From positions 1-64,000 of the forward strand of contig JANSLP010000057.1 in NCBI GenBank assembly GCA_029298735.1: a stretch of 64,000 nt of DNA, in the 5' to 3' direction. This stretch comes from Ophiostoma sp. CBS 140.51. Lineage: Eukaryota; Ascomycota; Sordariomycetes; Ophiostomatales; Ophiostomataceae. The notes below the pieces were generated by a model that was not told the DNA's origin, ran no database searches, and was given only the letters and a program-made list of their open reading frames with translations. Every line of letters begins with the position of its first letter. Within the stretch, counting starts at the first letter, position 1. The position numbers were made by a program, and so were the translations under genes. Of this stretch, positions 11,995-21,550 are shown one piece after another.

Positions 11995-12159
11995 AATTTA
12001 CTCCCCCAAACCAGACTACCGCCTTCACCCAATCTTTCTCGCTACCCACGCAAACCAACAAAAACCCAACCAAACTATATCAGCAAACTACGGCCTAACC
12101 GGCTCTTACAGAAAAGAACACACTCTTTCAGACTCAGAAACAGTCTCACTACCGCAACC

Positions 12160-13667
12160 ATGCTGTCTCGCATGTCTCTGCGCCTCGCCCGCCCGGCCCA
12201 GGCCGGTTTCGCGGCCGCGAAGCCCCGCGCTGCCTTCAACGCCGCCGTCCGCTGGAACAGCTCGGCCGCCCCCGTCGACGGCAGCATTGGCCGCAAGATG
12301 CCCGCCATGCCCAAGCGCAAGGCTGCTCCGGCTGGCAAGGTGGACGCCACCCTCACCATTCGTGTATGTGACAGCTCGTTCTAATCGGATCGGCCAAGGA
12401 TTGCTGCAGGCAGCTGCAGCTCTCACCGCTATTCTGACTTCCTTCTTTTTAATGATATTCACCTGCTGACGTGCCCCAGGACGGCCCCATCTTCCACGGC
12501 ACTGCTTTCGGCGCCAACAACAACATCTCCGGCGAGGCCGTCTTCACCACCTCGCTCGTCGGCTACCCCGAGTCTATGACCGACCCCTCGTACCGCGGCC
12601 AGATCCTCGTCTTCACCCAGCCCCTCATCGGCAACTACGGTGTCCCCTCCAACGAGCGCGACGAGTACAACCTGCTCAAGTACTTTGAGTCCCCCCACAT
12701 CCAGTGCGCCGGTGTTGTCGTCGCCGACGTTGCTGAGCAGTACAGCCACTGGACCGCTGTCGAGAGCCTCGGCGAGTGGTGTGCCCGTGAGGGTATCCCC
12801 GCCATCTCTGGTGTCGACACCCGCGCCATTGTCACCTACCTCCGTGAGCAGGGTTCTTCGCTGGCCCGCATCTCTGTCGGTGACGAGTACGATGCCGACG
12901 AGGACGAGAGCTTCATCGACCCTGGCCAGGTGAACCTGGTCAAGCGTGTTTCGACCAAGGCTCCCTTCGTTGTCGAGTCGCCCAACGCCCAGTTCCACGT
13001 GGCCCTGATCGACTGCGGTGTCAAGGAGAACATCCTGCGCTCCCTAGTCAGCCGTGGCGCCGCCGTCACCGTCTTTCCCAGCGACTACCCGATCCACAAG
13101 GTTGCTGAGCACTTTGACGGTGTGTTCATCTCGAACGGCCCCGGTGACCCGACCCATTGCCAGGACACCATTTACAACCTGCGCCGCCTCATGAACGAGT
13201 CGCCCGTCCCCATCATGGGCATCTGCATGGGTCACCAGCTGCTGGCCCTGGCCGCCGGCGCCCGCACCATCAAGCTCAAGTACGGCAACCGCGCCCACAA
13301 CATCCCCTCGCTCGACCTGACCACCGGTCTGTGCCACATTACCTCGCAGAACCACGGTTACGCTGTTGACGCTGAGACCATGCCGAGCGACTTCAAGGAG
13401 TACTTTGTCAACCTCAACGACGGCAGCAACGAGGGCATGATCCACAAGACCCGCCCCATCTTCTCGCTGCAGTTCCACCCCGAGGCCAAGGGCGGTCCCA
13501 TGGACAGCGCCTTCCTCTTTGACCGCTACCTCGAGAACGTTAAGATGTACAAGGAGAGCGCCCAGGTTTACAAGGACAACCGGCCCTCGCAGCTGCTGCT
13601 CGACATCCTGAACCGCGAGCGTGTCGGCGTTGAGCCCACACCCCTGGTCCAGGCCGTGCAGAACTAA
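12160..13667 (+). CDS. CPA1: Carbamoyl-phosphate synthase, arginine-specific, small subunit
   Basis: Glutaminase subunit that supplies ammonia to the large subunit for carbamoyl phosphate in arginine synthesis, probably in mitochondria; Neurospora calls it arg-2. Exons 12160-12363 and 12480-13667 give 463 residues. Exon 1 is an Arg/Ala-rich, acid-free presequence (MLSRMSLRLARPAQAGFAA). Exon 2 opens with the small-subunit N-terminal domain (DGPIFHGTAFGANNNISGEA). It then carries a class I glutamine amidotransferase domain with ISNGPGDPTHC, the nucleophile elbow GICMGHQLLALAAG (Cys about 317), and FSLQFHPEAKGGP supplying His about 401 and Glu about 403. The catalytic triad is complete. Expression is expected to be set by the attenuator uORF just upstream. 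Confidence 0.97.
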
Positions 13668-14078
13668 GTTTTGCGCATTGCGTAGGGAATGGAAGGCCAT
13701 GACTAGAAATAGCCGTGGCTGATCTTGACGGAGATATGTTGCTTTATGATCTTTTGTATAGTTTTTGTACAGATTGCCTGATGCCATAGAAATATGGCCT
13801 GGATTTTGCATGCTTGATTTTTCGTTTTCATAGCTTTTATGTTCAGCAATACACAGCAATACACACTTTGATACACACACCTGCATATTTGGATATTTTC
13901 TTGACTTTGTACTTATATTATTGTAATTCGAACTCCTTATATATTGGAGAGTATGTTATACCATGTATTCACACATCTTTCACTGTATATGTGTTCCCAA
14001 GATTCCTATCACTGTCTTGCCCAGATACTATTGTTGCTTCCCATTCCTGACCTCCTCTACCTTCCTTCAATTGGTTTA
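13668..14078. other. Convergent 3' spacer
   Basis: AT-rich spacer between the facing 3' ends of CPA1 and the Acinus-like gene. It probably holds both 3' UTRs. No gene is seen. Confidence 0.5.
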
Positions 14079-16109
14079 CTACCACCGGTTGTCGTTGTAG
14101 CCTCCCAGACGTCCCTCCCGCTCATCCCGGCCACCACGGTCGTTGCGTCCCCGGTCACGATCACGACGGTCATCCCGGTTCTTGCGGTCACCACCACGGT
14201 CACCTCCACGGTTTCCCCCACGATCGCGGTCATCCCGTCCATCACGTCCCGGCCGGTAGTCGTCGTACGCCCGTCCGCCGCCTCCGCCTCTCCTATTGCG
14301 TCTGCGCCGACGGCCGCCGCTACCACCGTTTCCTCCACCACCGCCTCCACCGCCGCCTCCTCCTCCGCCGCCCAGCCGTCCGCTGTTTCCGCCACCGCCA
14401 CCTCCACCGCCACCATTCCGTCTCTGTTGACGCTTCTCCCGCTCACGGTGCGGCGGCCGGATCCCGTCAAACATTTCCGGTCCACGATCCACCAGCTGAT
14501 CGCCCTGCTCAAAGGTGTAGCGGTTGTGCGTCTTGGTGTAGTGGCTCTGGCCGTTGCGACCGGGACCTGGGCTGGGACTGCGGTCGGGCTTCCCATTGCC
14601 GCCCTTACGGGGCGCTGTGTGCAGCTGGATGCTGTCCTGGCGACGGCGGACAAGGTCAGGGATGACGAGCTGGTAGTCGAGGGGTGGTTCGGCGCGAGTT
14701 GTGCGAACATCGTCGTCCAGCGGGGCCCAGGCATCGCCGCCACGGCCGCCACGCTGACGTTTCTCACGCGGTGGCGGCGGGGGGATGTCGCCGCCAGCTC
14801 CGAAACGATCACCAGTCACATCCACGGTAAATCTGGCCGAGGCGCTTCCCTTGGGTCCACGAGGCGCGTCAAATGGTGGCGGCGAACGGCGGGCAGGCAG
14901 ATCGTCCGTGTCCATTCTGGAGGTGTCTCTGACAGGAGCCGGCTGATAGTTTTGCGGGCTCGACGGGTCGTACAGGATGCGGCCGGGTATGGGCGTGTCT
15001 GACCCAACTTCACGTAGAGTCGTCATCACCAGGCCGTCACCGTTGTCGCTGCCATCCTCACTGTACACAACCTCCCATTTCTTGGCCGAGCTGCGGCTGC
15101 CGCCGTTGGCGCCACTACCGCTGGCGGTGGCAGCCTCTTCGCGGTCAATGTATGTTTGGACCAGGTCGCCGGGGACAAAGTCGACCCACAGCGGGTGCCG
15201 GTTGCTCTCATCGGGCCAGACCTGGCCGTGCAAGGCGGCGCGCACACGAGCGGCGGCGGCAATGTTGGCAAAGTCGACGAAAGCGTGGGTCTTGATTGGG
15301 TCCAAGTAGGACTTAACTACGACCGAATCGACACGGTTCTCGTCGCCGCCGTAGGGAGATGCGGCCAGCGAAGCCACATGGGCCTCGAGTTCAGAGAGGC
15401 GCAGTGGGCGCATGAGGTGGCAGATGTAGAGGGCGGTCGTGGCTGGGTGGAGGGCGGGAGAGATAGATCCGGTGTCGGCGACATCGGCGGTATCGCGCAT
15501 GTCGACCTCACCTGCCGGTGCCGGTGCCGGATCCGGTCTGTCCTCATCAACGGCCATGTCTGTATCCTTGTTGGGCTGCGGTGCAGGCGCAACGGATGCC
15601 GACTTGGAAGGCGCTTCTGAAGGCACCTCCGAGGGCAGCTCAGAGTTGTCTTCCTGGCCCTCAACGCGCTGTCTCTTGCGACCGGCTGCTTCGTTGTGCA
15701 GCGACGGCGGCGGTGTCACGGACCGACGCTTGCGCTTCTGCTCGTCGAGAATGACTTCGGACATAGGGACTGTCGACGGTGGTGGCGGAGCCGGGTCGGC
15801 AGGCTCTTGCGTTGTTGTTGTAGAGGGTTCAAGAGCGTCTTTGGTGGGTTCGGCGGGTGTTTCGGCTGCGGCCTCATCCTCCTTCGGCGCCTCCTCCTCC
15901 TTCTCATCCTTCATGTCAATATCGTCGCCACCCTCTGCGGCGCCATTCGATTCGCCTGTATCGCCTTCATTGCCGGCATTCGTGTCATCATCAATCAGCC
16001 GTTGGACCAATTCTTCTTTCCGGCCGGCCGTCGATAGGTCGCGCTGCTTCAGCTCGGCGCGCAGATTGACGACCGTCAGCTTACTCCAGTCGGTTTCTTC
16101 CGAGGCCAT
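14079..16109 (-). CDS. Acinus-like SAP/RRM protein with RGG tail
   Basis: Single-exon gene, 676 residues, start MASEETDW. Residues 8-40 form a SAP DNA/RNA-binding helix pair (WSKLTVVNLRAELKQRDL). An acidic and Pro-rich linker with basic patches (KRKRRS, GRKRQR) resembling nuclear signals follows. Residues 224-322 form an RRM-like fold (ALYICHLMRPLRLSELEAHV ... THAFVDFANIAAAARVRAAL ... PLWVDFVPGD) resembling that of Acinus, the exon-junction/ASAP complex component. The stretch PLDYQLVIPDLVRRRQDSI near residue 480 may be the adapter-binding motif. The last 120 residues are poly-Gly and RGG/RDR repeats. The role in splicing or mRNP assembly is inferred from the architecture. The domain calls are solid; the Acinus orthology is moderately sure. 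Confidence 0.82.
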   Translation of the reverse strand: MASEETDWSKLTVVNLRAELKQRDLSTAGRKEELVQRLIDDDTNAGNEGDTGESNGAAEGGDDIDMKDEKEEEAPKEDEAAAETPAEPTKDALEPSTTTTQEPADPAPPPPSTVPMSEVILDEQKRKRRSVTPPPSLHNEAAGRKRQRVEGQEDNSELPSEVPSEAPSKSASVAPAPQPNKDTDMAVDEDRPDPAPAPAGEVDMRDTADVADTGSISPALHPATTALYICHLMRPLRLSELEAHVASLAASPYGGDENRVDSVVVKSYLDPIKTHAFVDFANIAAAARVRAALHGQVWPDESNRHPLWVDFVPGDLVQTYIDREEAATASGSGANGGSRSSAKKWEVVYSEDGSDNGDGLVMTTLREVGSDTPIPGRILYDPSSPQNYQPAPVRDTSRMDTDDLPARRSPPPFDAPRGPKGSASARFTVDVTGDRFGAGGDIPPPPPREKRQRGGRGGDAWAPLDDDVRTTRAEPPLDYQLVIPDLVRRRQDSIQLHTAPRKGGNGKPDRSPSPGPGRNGQSHYTKTHNRYTFEQGDQLVDRGPEMFDGIRPPHREREKRQQRRNGGGGGGGGGNSGRLGGGGGGGGGGGGGGNGGSGGRRRRRNRRGGGGGRAYDDYRPGRDGRDDRDRGGNRGGDRGGDRKNRDDRRDRDRGRNDRGGRDEREGRLGGYNDNRW
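14325..14420 (-). repeat. Poly-glycine coding tract
   Basis: Near-pure GGN codon runs within the Acinus-like gene encode two glycine blocks (about 9 and 14 residues) separated by NSGRLG. The DNA is a low-complexity purine/GC array prone to length change. Confidence 0.7.
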
Positions 16110-17906
16110 GGTAGCGGTCAGCCGGTCAAATCGATCAAGATCGATCGGAGACGGGCGGCTGCGGCGTGTAACGTTATCGATTTGGGAATGCTCGTCCGTG
16201 TTTGCAGTCTGTTCGAGAAGCTTTGGTGGCAGTTGTGTTTTGGTCGGAATGAGGGTTTTCGGTCGTCAATGTTATCAATTGAGGTCGATGATGACGAGAA
16301 GCTCAAGCAATGACCTGTGGTTGTCAATGCCGTCTGGTCGTGGTCGGCAGTGGACAGAACAGAGCGCGTCGCGATGGATGATGCTGCACAGCCAAATAAA
16401 GTGTGAGCAAGAAACGCAGAGCTTTGCTTAGTGCTTTTGGGAAGGAGCCCTTTTGCTGGGTTTTACTGGGCTGAACTGCATGCAACACCAGAACACACAC
16501 CCGCATGCCAGGCCGCCCCACAGTTGTGTTCTCTTCCGTTTTGGGTTTAGCTTATTTTTGATGCCGTGCCGCGACGCATTAAGCAAACAGAGGACCGAGA
16601 TTCACAGGAAGATGAACGATTCAAACAGAACAAAATGCGGGTGACTGAAGGCGACTCTTGTATTGAAGTCTGGGGGATTGAAACATTGGGAGGTAGACTC
16701 ATACGGACGTTAAACATCGAGCCTTCCGACTGTAATTATAAAACTCCATTCAGAAAGTCCAGCCAGACGGCATGTTCTAGATTACATAACAAATGCCGCC
16801 GGCGTGTCAGTTGGAGACATTACTACCTACGGATCAACCCGAGCAGAAGGACCTCACAGCATCAAAAACTGTGTTTGTCGCGTTGTGAACGTTGCATCGT
16901 GACGACATCGTCTACCGCCTCTTTTTTCAACTGTATATTCAGGTCCCGTGACTCTTTTATCCTTTTGGCTCACAGCACAACTTGGCAAGAGCCATTGTGA
17001 GGCACAACAGGCACAACAAATGAGGAAGGAGCGAGCCGCGCTCGACATGAATAAGGTGGGGTGGTTGCCTGCTGTTCCTGCTTGTTCTGTGCACTCTTTG
17101 CTGTCATCGTCCCCCCCCCCCCCCCGTCCATATCAAGAAAGATGCTCCCACTCGCTGCCAGCAATGCTTGTCGGTCGCTGCTGCCCAACCAACGCGCGCG
17201 GCAAAAGGCAAATGAGGGAAGTGGGACAAACAGACTGTGAAGGAAAGAACACAAAATGACTCCACACCCACCGTCACCCATTCACACAAATTCACATCTT
17301 GCATCCTTTTTTTTCTCTCTTCTTGCATCGTGCAGCAGAGGCGAGGAGGGGACAATGAACAACACACCGCCGAATGCGTCAATGCCGGCATCTCATCCGC
17401 CAGCGATGAGCGACAAGAAAACAAGAAGGTTATCAACAGACAAAGAGAACGATTCTTAACAACAACAATACATTGGCTGCGAGGCGGTGTTTTCTTTCTT
17501 TCTCTTTTTGTTTTTGTTTTCTTTGACGACTGACCTCCTTTGACTACTTTGCGCGCCATTCTTTTGTTTCGACGAACGACTTCACGTCTTGCGCGACATC
17601 TTCGACGTTTTAAAGAGGCTCGCTTCTCCTCGTCGCGAGTGGGAAAGGCTCATTTCGAAATTCTTCATTTGCTCATTTCCCCCTATCGTATCGTGCACAT
17701 CGAATCGCCAAAATCGGCACCACAACCCGAACAAGACAAACCTCACGATCGCCGTTGAAGAAATAATTAACATTCGTTGCGACGATATTACAGTCTGACT
17801 ACGTTCTCACAATTCACTCGCTCAGTGCGCTCCTCGCAGCGCTTCCACTCATTTACTTTTCACGACTTTATGACACTTCTTTCGACAAACTTGATCCACC
17901 ACAAGC
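16110..17906. other. Divergent promoter region
   Basis: Spacer between the Acinus-like gene (-) and the unrecognised gene at 17907 (+). It contains a 15-base poly-C run at 17111-17125 and pyrimidine-rich stretches from 17290 on. No convincing coding sequence is seen. Confidence 0.5.
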
Positions 17907-19916
17907 ATGGATTCACTGCTCTACTTTTTCCGCAACCAGCGCGTCCTGCCGTCGGTCGAGTCTAACCCACCACCGCCGGGGAGCAAGGCTGCAAAGATGG
18001 CTGAAGCGGCAGCAGCAACCGAATCGGCGGTAGCTAATGCAGCGACGGCCGGCTCGCCGTCCTCCAACTCGGCATCCTCTCCTTCAGCAGCGTCCGCTGC
18101 GTCTCTAACCATTTCTGGCATGTCCGACACACCGTCCCCGCCGCAACGACTCTTTAACGACGAGCGCACACCGAATGGAAAACGCAAAGCCGGCCCACTC
18201 GAAAGTGGACGGACGGCGGCCGTGGTCGCAAAGCGGTGGAAGACGCTGAACAAAGAGATGGATAGGGCCACCTCGGACCAGCTCGCCGCCCGCGTGATCC
18301 GGCAACCCGTCTCGATATCGGCGAGACTGAACGGTGCTAAGAGTGCCGACGCCACCGGGAACGCAAACGGAAGCTGGCCACAACGCCTCGTCCAGCCGGT
18401 CACGGTAAAGGAAGAGGACATGGGAGACGCTGCCACTCTGGCTAGAAGCTCGAGCAGTCTGCACCATATCCCGGCGGGAACGACGCCCGAGAATGGAGAC
18501 GAGAACGCCACTCCAGACACCGGCGGCAGGATTGTTGTGGCTAGAAGCGAATACAACCTGCGACTGCAGAAGGAGCAAGAGATGCGGGACACGGAAATCC
18601 CCGATAGCCAAGAGACCGTCACGACCGTAATTACCGCCGAGCCTGCCGAACTCGAGACCGAGATGCGCGACATTGACGCCGAAGCCGAGGCCGACGACGA
18701 CGATGTCCATGGAGACGGCGACGACGAAGAGGACACGGAAGAGGATGAGGATGACAGTGGATGGTATGACCCTGCACTGAGCGCCAAAGCCTACCCTCAC
18801 CCCGGCCTACCGCAACAAGTCCAGTCTTTCACGACAAGCACCCTGGATCCTATTGCTGCTGGACAGCCGGTTGTCGACTCGGATGACTACGACTCGGACG
18901 ATCTCGACGACTCGGACGAGGACGACGGTGTCGACGAGAACTGGAACTGGCTGTTTGAGGCCGAGCCGACAGACACTGACGGCAGTAGTGCCGTTGTGCC
19001 TAGCGAGGACGACTACTACTGGTCGGTGGATGCAGACGAGCGGACGGCATACGAGCAGGGCGTGGCCGCTATTGAGGGCTATGCCGATGAGTGGACGGCA
19101 GACGAGAAGCGCCTACACCGGCTGTTGTCGCTACGCGGTTTCCACCCTCTGTTGCCCGCAACGTGGACGCGTGACTTTTTGGGTGTTCCCATGTATCCGT
19201 CCCTGTTTGCGGCGGCACAAGCTGATTCCTCAGAATCGACTCCTACGACGACCATCACCAACTACGGCAGCCAGTTCCATGCGACTAAGGCACTGCGTGC
19301 CCTGTTTGACCTCCAGTCGCGGGTTAGTGGCCTGCGGCAGACGGGCCACAACACGGTGCGTATCGGCGCCATTATCGAGCGCGAGCTGCGGCGGTACATT
19401 GCCTGGGCAGCATCCGACGCGGGTCTCGACCGTTGTGCGCCTTTGGCAGCGATGCCCAATATTGCCGCCAAACAGTTTCTCGTTGGAAGGCCTCAACAGC
19501 AACGATCACCCAACAAGAAGGGCAAGAAGACCAAGAAGCGCAGTATTGCACGTCAAGTGCAAGACTTTTTCGGCGACTGGGTGGCACGATACCGTACGTA
19601 CTATGCGGGTCTTCCAGAGTACGATACAGAAGACGGAAAGAAGGAAAGGCTGCGCCCCCCTCGTCTACTGTACGGCTTCGTGGTTGTGCAGCATGCGGTG
19701 ATGCTACTGGTCGTCGATTCCGCCGGCAACCGCAGCAGCCGGCACCCACGCCCGCGCTGTCTTGCAGACTTTAACCTGTCGCTGGGCGACCGGTGGTTGG
19801 ATGCGAGTCTGACTGTAGCCATCCCTGTGCACGTAGCCCGAGCGGCGCAGCTGCGGTGTCAGGAGGGCTTGAAGCTGCCGACGGCGGCAGTAGATGATGC
19901 GGACGAGGATGCGTGA
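17907..19916 (+). CDS. Unrecognised acidic protein
   Basis: Single-exon ORF of 669 residues, start MDSLLYFFRNQRVLPSVESN. I do not recognise the family. The N-terminal 250 residues are Ala/Ser-rich and disordered. Two strongly acidic blocks follow (ADDDDVHGDGDDEEDTEEDE and DDYDSDDLDDSDEDDGVDEN). The C-terminal 300 residues look folded: LHRLLSLRGFHPLLPATWTR, FHATKALRALFDLQSRVSGL, IGAIIERELRRYIAWAASDA, then a Lys-rich patch (NKKGKKTKKRS) and RQVQDFFGDWVARYRTYYAG. Coding is supported by length, codon bias and the change from disorder to ordered hydrophobic patterning. The composition suggests a nuclear protein. There is no signal peptide or membrane segment. Confidence 0.85.
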   Translation: MDSLLYFFRNQRVLPSVESNPPPPGSKAAKMAEAAAATESAVANAATAGSPSSNSASSPSAASAASLTISGMSDTPSPPQRLFNDERTPNGKRKAGPLESGRTAAVVAKRWKTLNKEMDRATSDQLAARVIRQPVSISARLNGAKSADATGNANGSWPQRLVQPVTVKEEDMGDAATLARSSSSLHHIPAGTTPENGDENATPDTGGRIVVARSEYNLRLQKEQEMRDTEIPDSQETVTTVITAEPAELETEMRDIDAEAEADDDDVHGDGDDEEDTEEDEDDSGWYDPALSAKAYPHPGLPQQVQSFTTSTLDPIAAGQPVVDSDDYDSDDLDDSDEDDGVDENWNWLFEAEPTDTDGSSAVVPSEDDYYWSVDADERTAYEQGVAAIEGYADEWTADEKRLHRLLSLRGFHPLLPATWTRDFLGVPMYPSLFAAAQADSSESTPTTTITNYGSQFHATKALRALFDLQSRVSGLRQTGHNTVRIGAIIERELRRYIAWAASDAGLDRCAPLAAMPNIAAKQFLVGRPQQQRSPNKKGKKTKKRSIARQVQDFFGDWVARYRTYYAGLPEYDTEDGKKERLRPPRLLYGFVVVQHAVMLLVVDSAGNRSSRHPRPRCLADFNLSLGDRWLDASLTVAIPVHVARAAQLRCQEGLKLPTAAVDDADEDA

Positions 19917-20265
19917 GGATGTTAGAAGGTGTTTAAAGTGTGTTCTCCGCGATGTTCCGGGATGGCGTTTGTTTGTTTGCGTCTGTTTGATTTTGCGTTG
20001 CACAATGTGCTCTACTTCATGGTCTGTGTTTTCTGTCAGATTTACCTCACGTTTCCTTTGTCAGTCGATACCCAAGTTGTCAAACTATTTCTCGAGAAAG
20101 GCTCACGTTTTATGCTGCGTTCACTTTTCGTTCTCATTCCTGCCTTTCAATTTGAGATGTTTCTTTACTCATAAATTTCAAAACTCCAATTCTATCAACT
20201 CATTACTAAATCAAACTACCATTTCTAGCCACGCTTTCCGTAGATAAATCCACGCTGAGATGTGT
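19917..20265. other. Convergent 3' spacer
   Basis: T-rich DNA between the facing 3' ends of the 17907 gene and the aldo-keto reductase. Nothing else is recognised. Confidence 0.5.
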
Positions 20266-21550
20266 CTACTCTGCCTTGGTAATGTCCTTGGGAATCGTAA
20301 TGGTCTTTTGCTCGGGGACGTAGTCGTATGCTGCAGACATGCCCAGCAGACCGCCGTTCTGGTAATGGTTGGGCGTGGAAATGTTGCCGGGCATGCCACC
20401 GTTCAAGAAGTTGTGCGGGAAGCCCAGGTCAAAGGGTATAGCGCCCTCAATCTCGGCAATGTCTTCCTTGGTCAGGACTAGCGACAGAGCGTCAATATTG
20501 CTCTTGAGCTGTTCCGTGTTGCGGCCGCCGACAATAGGGAAGACGTAGGGCGTCTTTTGCATGACATAGGCGAGGGCCACACTGGTAATGATGGTGTTGT
20601 GGCGCTTGGCAACGGCCTCGAGGACGCGGCTGACGGCAATGGCCTCGGGCGACGCGGGCACCTGGCGGCCTTCCTTTTTCTCCTGCTGGATGCGGCGCTG
20701 CTCCTCCGTCTTGAAGGCGCCGCCGCCGAGCGCACCCCAGGGGGCCAGGGCCATGCCCTCCTCGCGGGCCATGGGGATAATGTCGCGCTCAAAGTCGCGG
20801 GTGGCAGCAGACCAGCGGCCCTGGTAGATGCTAAAGGGGCGCAGACCGTGGTTGCGGGCGTACTCGTTGGCCTTGCTGACGACCCAGGCGGGGGTGTCGG
20901 ATATACCGAGGTACAGAACCTTGCCAGAGACAACCAGCTGGTTCAGGGACTGCATGACCTCTGGGATGCTGGTCGAGTGGTCCCACCAGTGGACGTAGAG
21001 AATGTCGATGTAGTCGGTGCGGAGCTTCTTAAGGGAGGCATCGACGGAGACGCGCAGGCTCTTGGTACTGTTGCCGCTGGTGTTGGCCTGGATCTCGCCA
21101 GCATTGTTGTGGCGGAAGTTGGTGGTGTACTTGGTGGCAATGACCATCTGATCACGGACACCGCGCTTCTCCATCCACTCGCCGATCCACTTCTCCGACT
21201 CCTCTGAAGGGTGTCAGTATGTGTTGTTGTTGATCTAGATATAGAGAGGAGAACATACCCCACTGGTAGTTGTTGGCCGTGTCAATAAAGTTACCGCCCT
21301 ATATTTGTTAGCAGAAGATCACCTTGAGTTTAGTCAATGTTATCCAGGCGCTCACGTTGTCGTAGAAGAAGTCGAGCAGACCAAAGGCGGTCTCGTGGTC
21401 GACGCTGCCCATGTAGTCCTTCCAGGCATCGCCAATGTTCATGCCGCCAAGACAGAGCGGGCTGACACGGACGCCGGCCTGGGGCGAGAGCAGACGGTAG
21501 CGGCCCAGGGCCGACTTGGGGGGAGCTGCCTGAGCGAAGAGGGCTGCCAT
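20266..21550 (-). CDS. Aldo-keto reductase, norsolorinic/aryl-alcohol type
   Basis: NADP-dependent carbonyl reductase of the AKR9-like group that includes norsolorinic acid reductase and aryl-alcohol dehydrogenases. Exons 21550-21356, 21298-21259 and 21203-20266 give 390 residues. The tetrad is complete: D71 and Y76 in NFIDTANNYQ, K103 in VIATKYT and H150 in YIDILYVHWWDH. The C-terminal cofactor part includes YVMQKTPYVFPIVGGRNTEQ. A 40-nt middle exon carries the catalytic Asp/Tyr. The TATATATA run at about 21731-21738, read on the minus strand, is a good TATA box about 185 bases before the start. No biosynthetic cluster partners are nearby, so the substrate is unknown. Confidence 0.93.

Noticed and set aside
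13944..15002. 352-codon plus-strand ORF antisense to the Acinus-like gene
   Set aside because: It mirrors the Gly/Arg-rich repeat coding of the real gene; the product is Thr/Val/Ser low complexity with no family features.
15439..16431. 330-codon plus-strand ORF
   Set aside because: Shadow of the SAP/acidic part of the Acinus-like gene on the other strand; Ser-rich with no domain.
17111..17125. 15-base poly-C run
   Set aside because: Simple homopolymer in a promoter region; possibly length-variable or a sequencing weak point, but no function can be argued.
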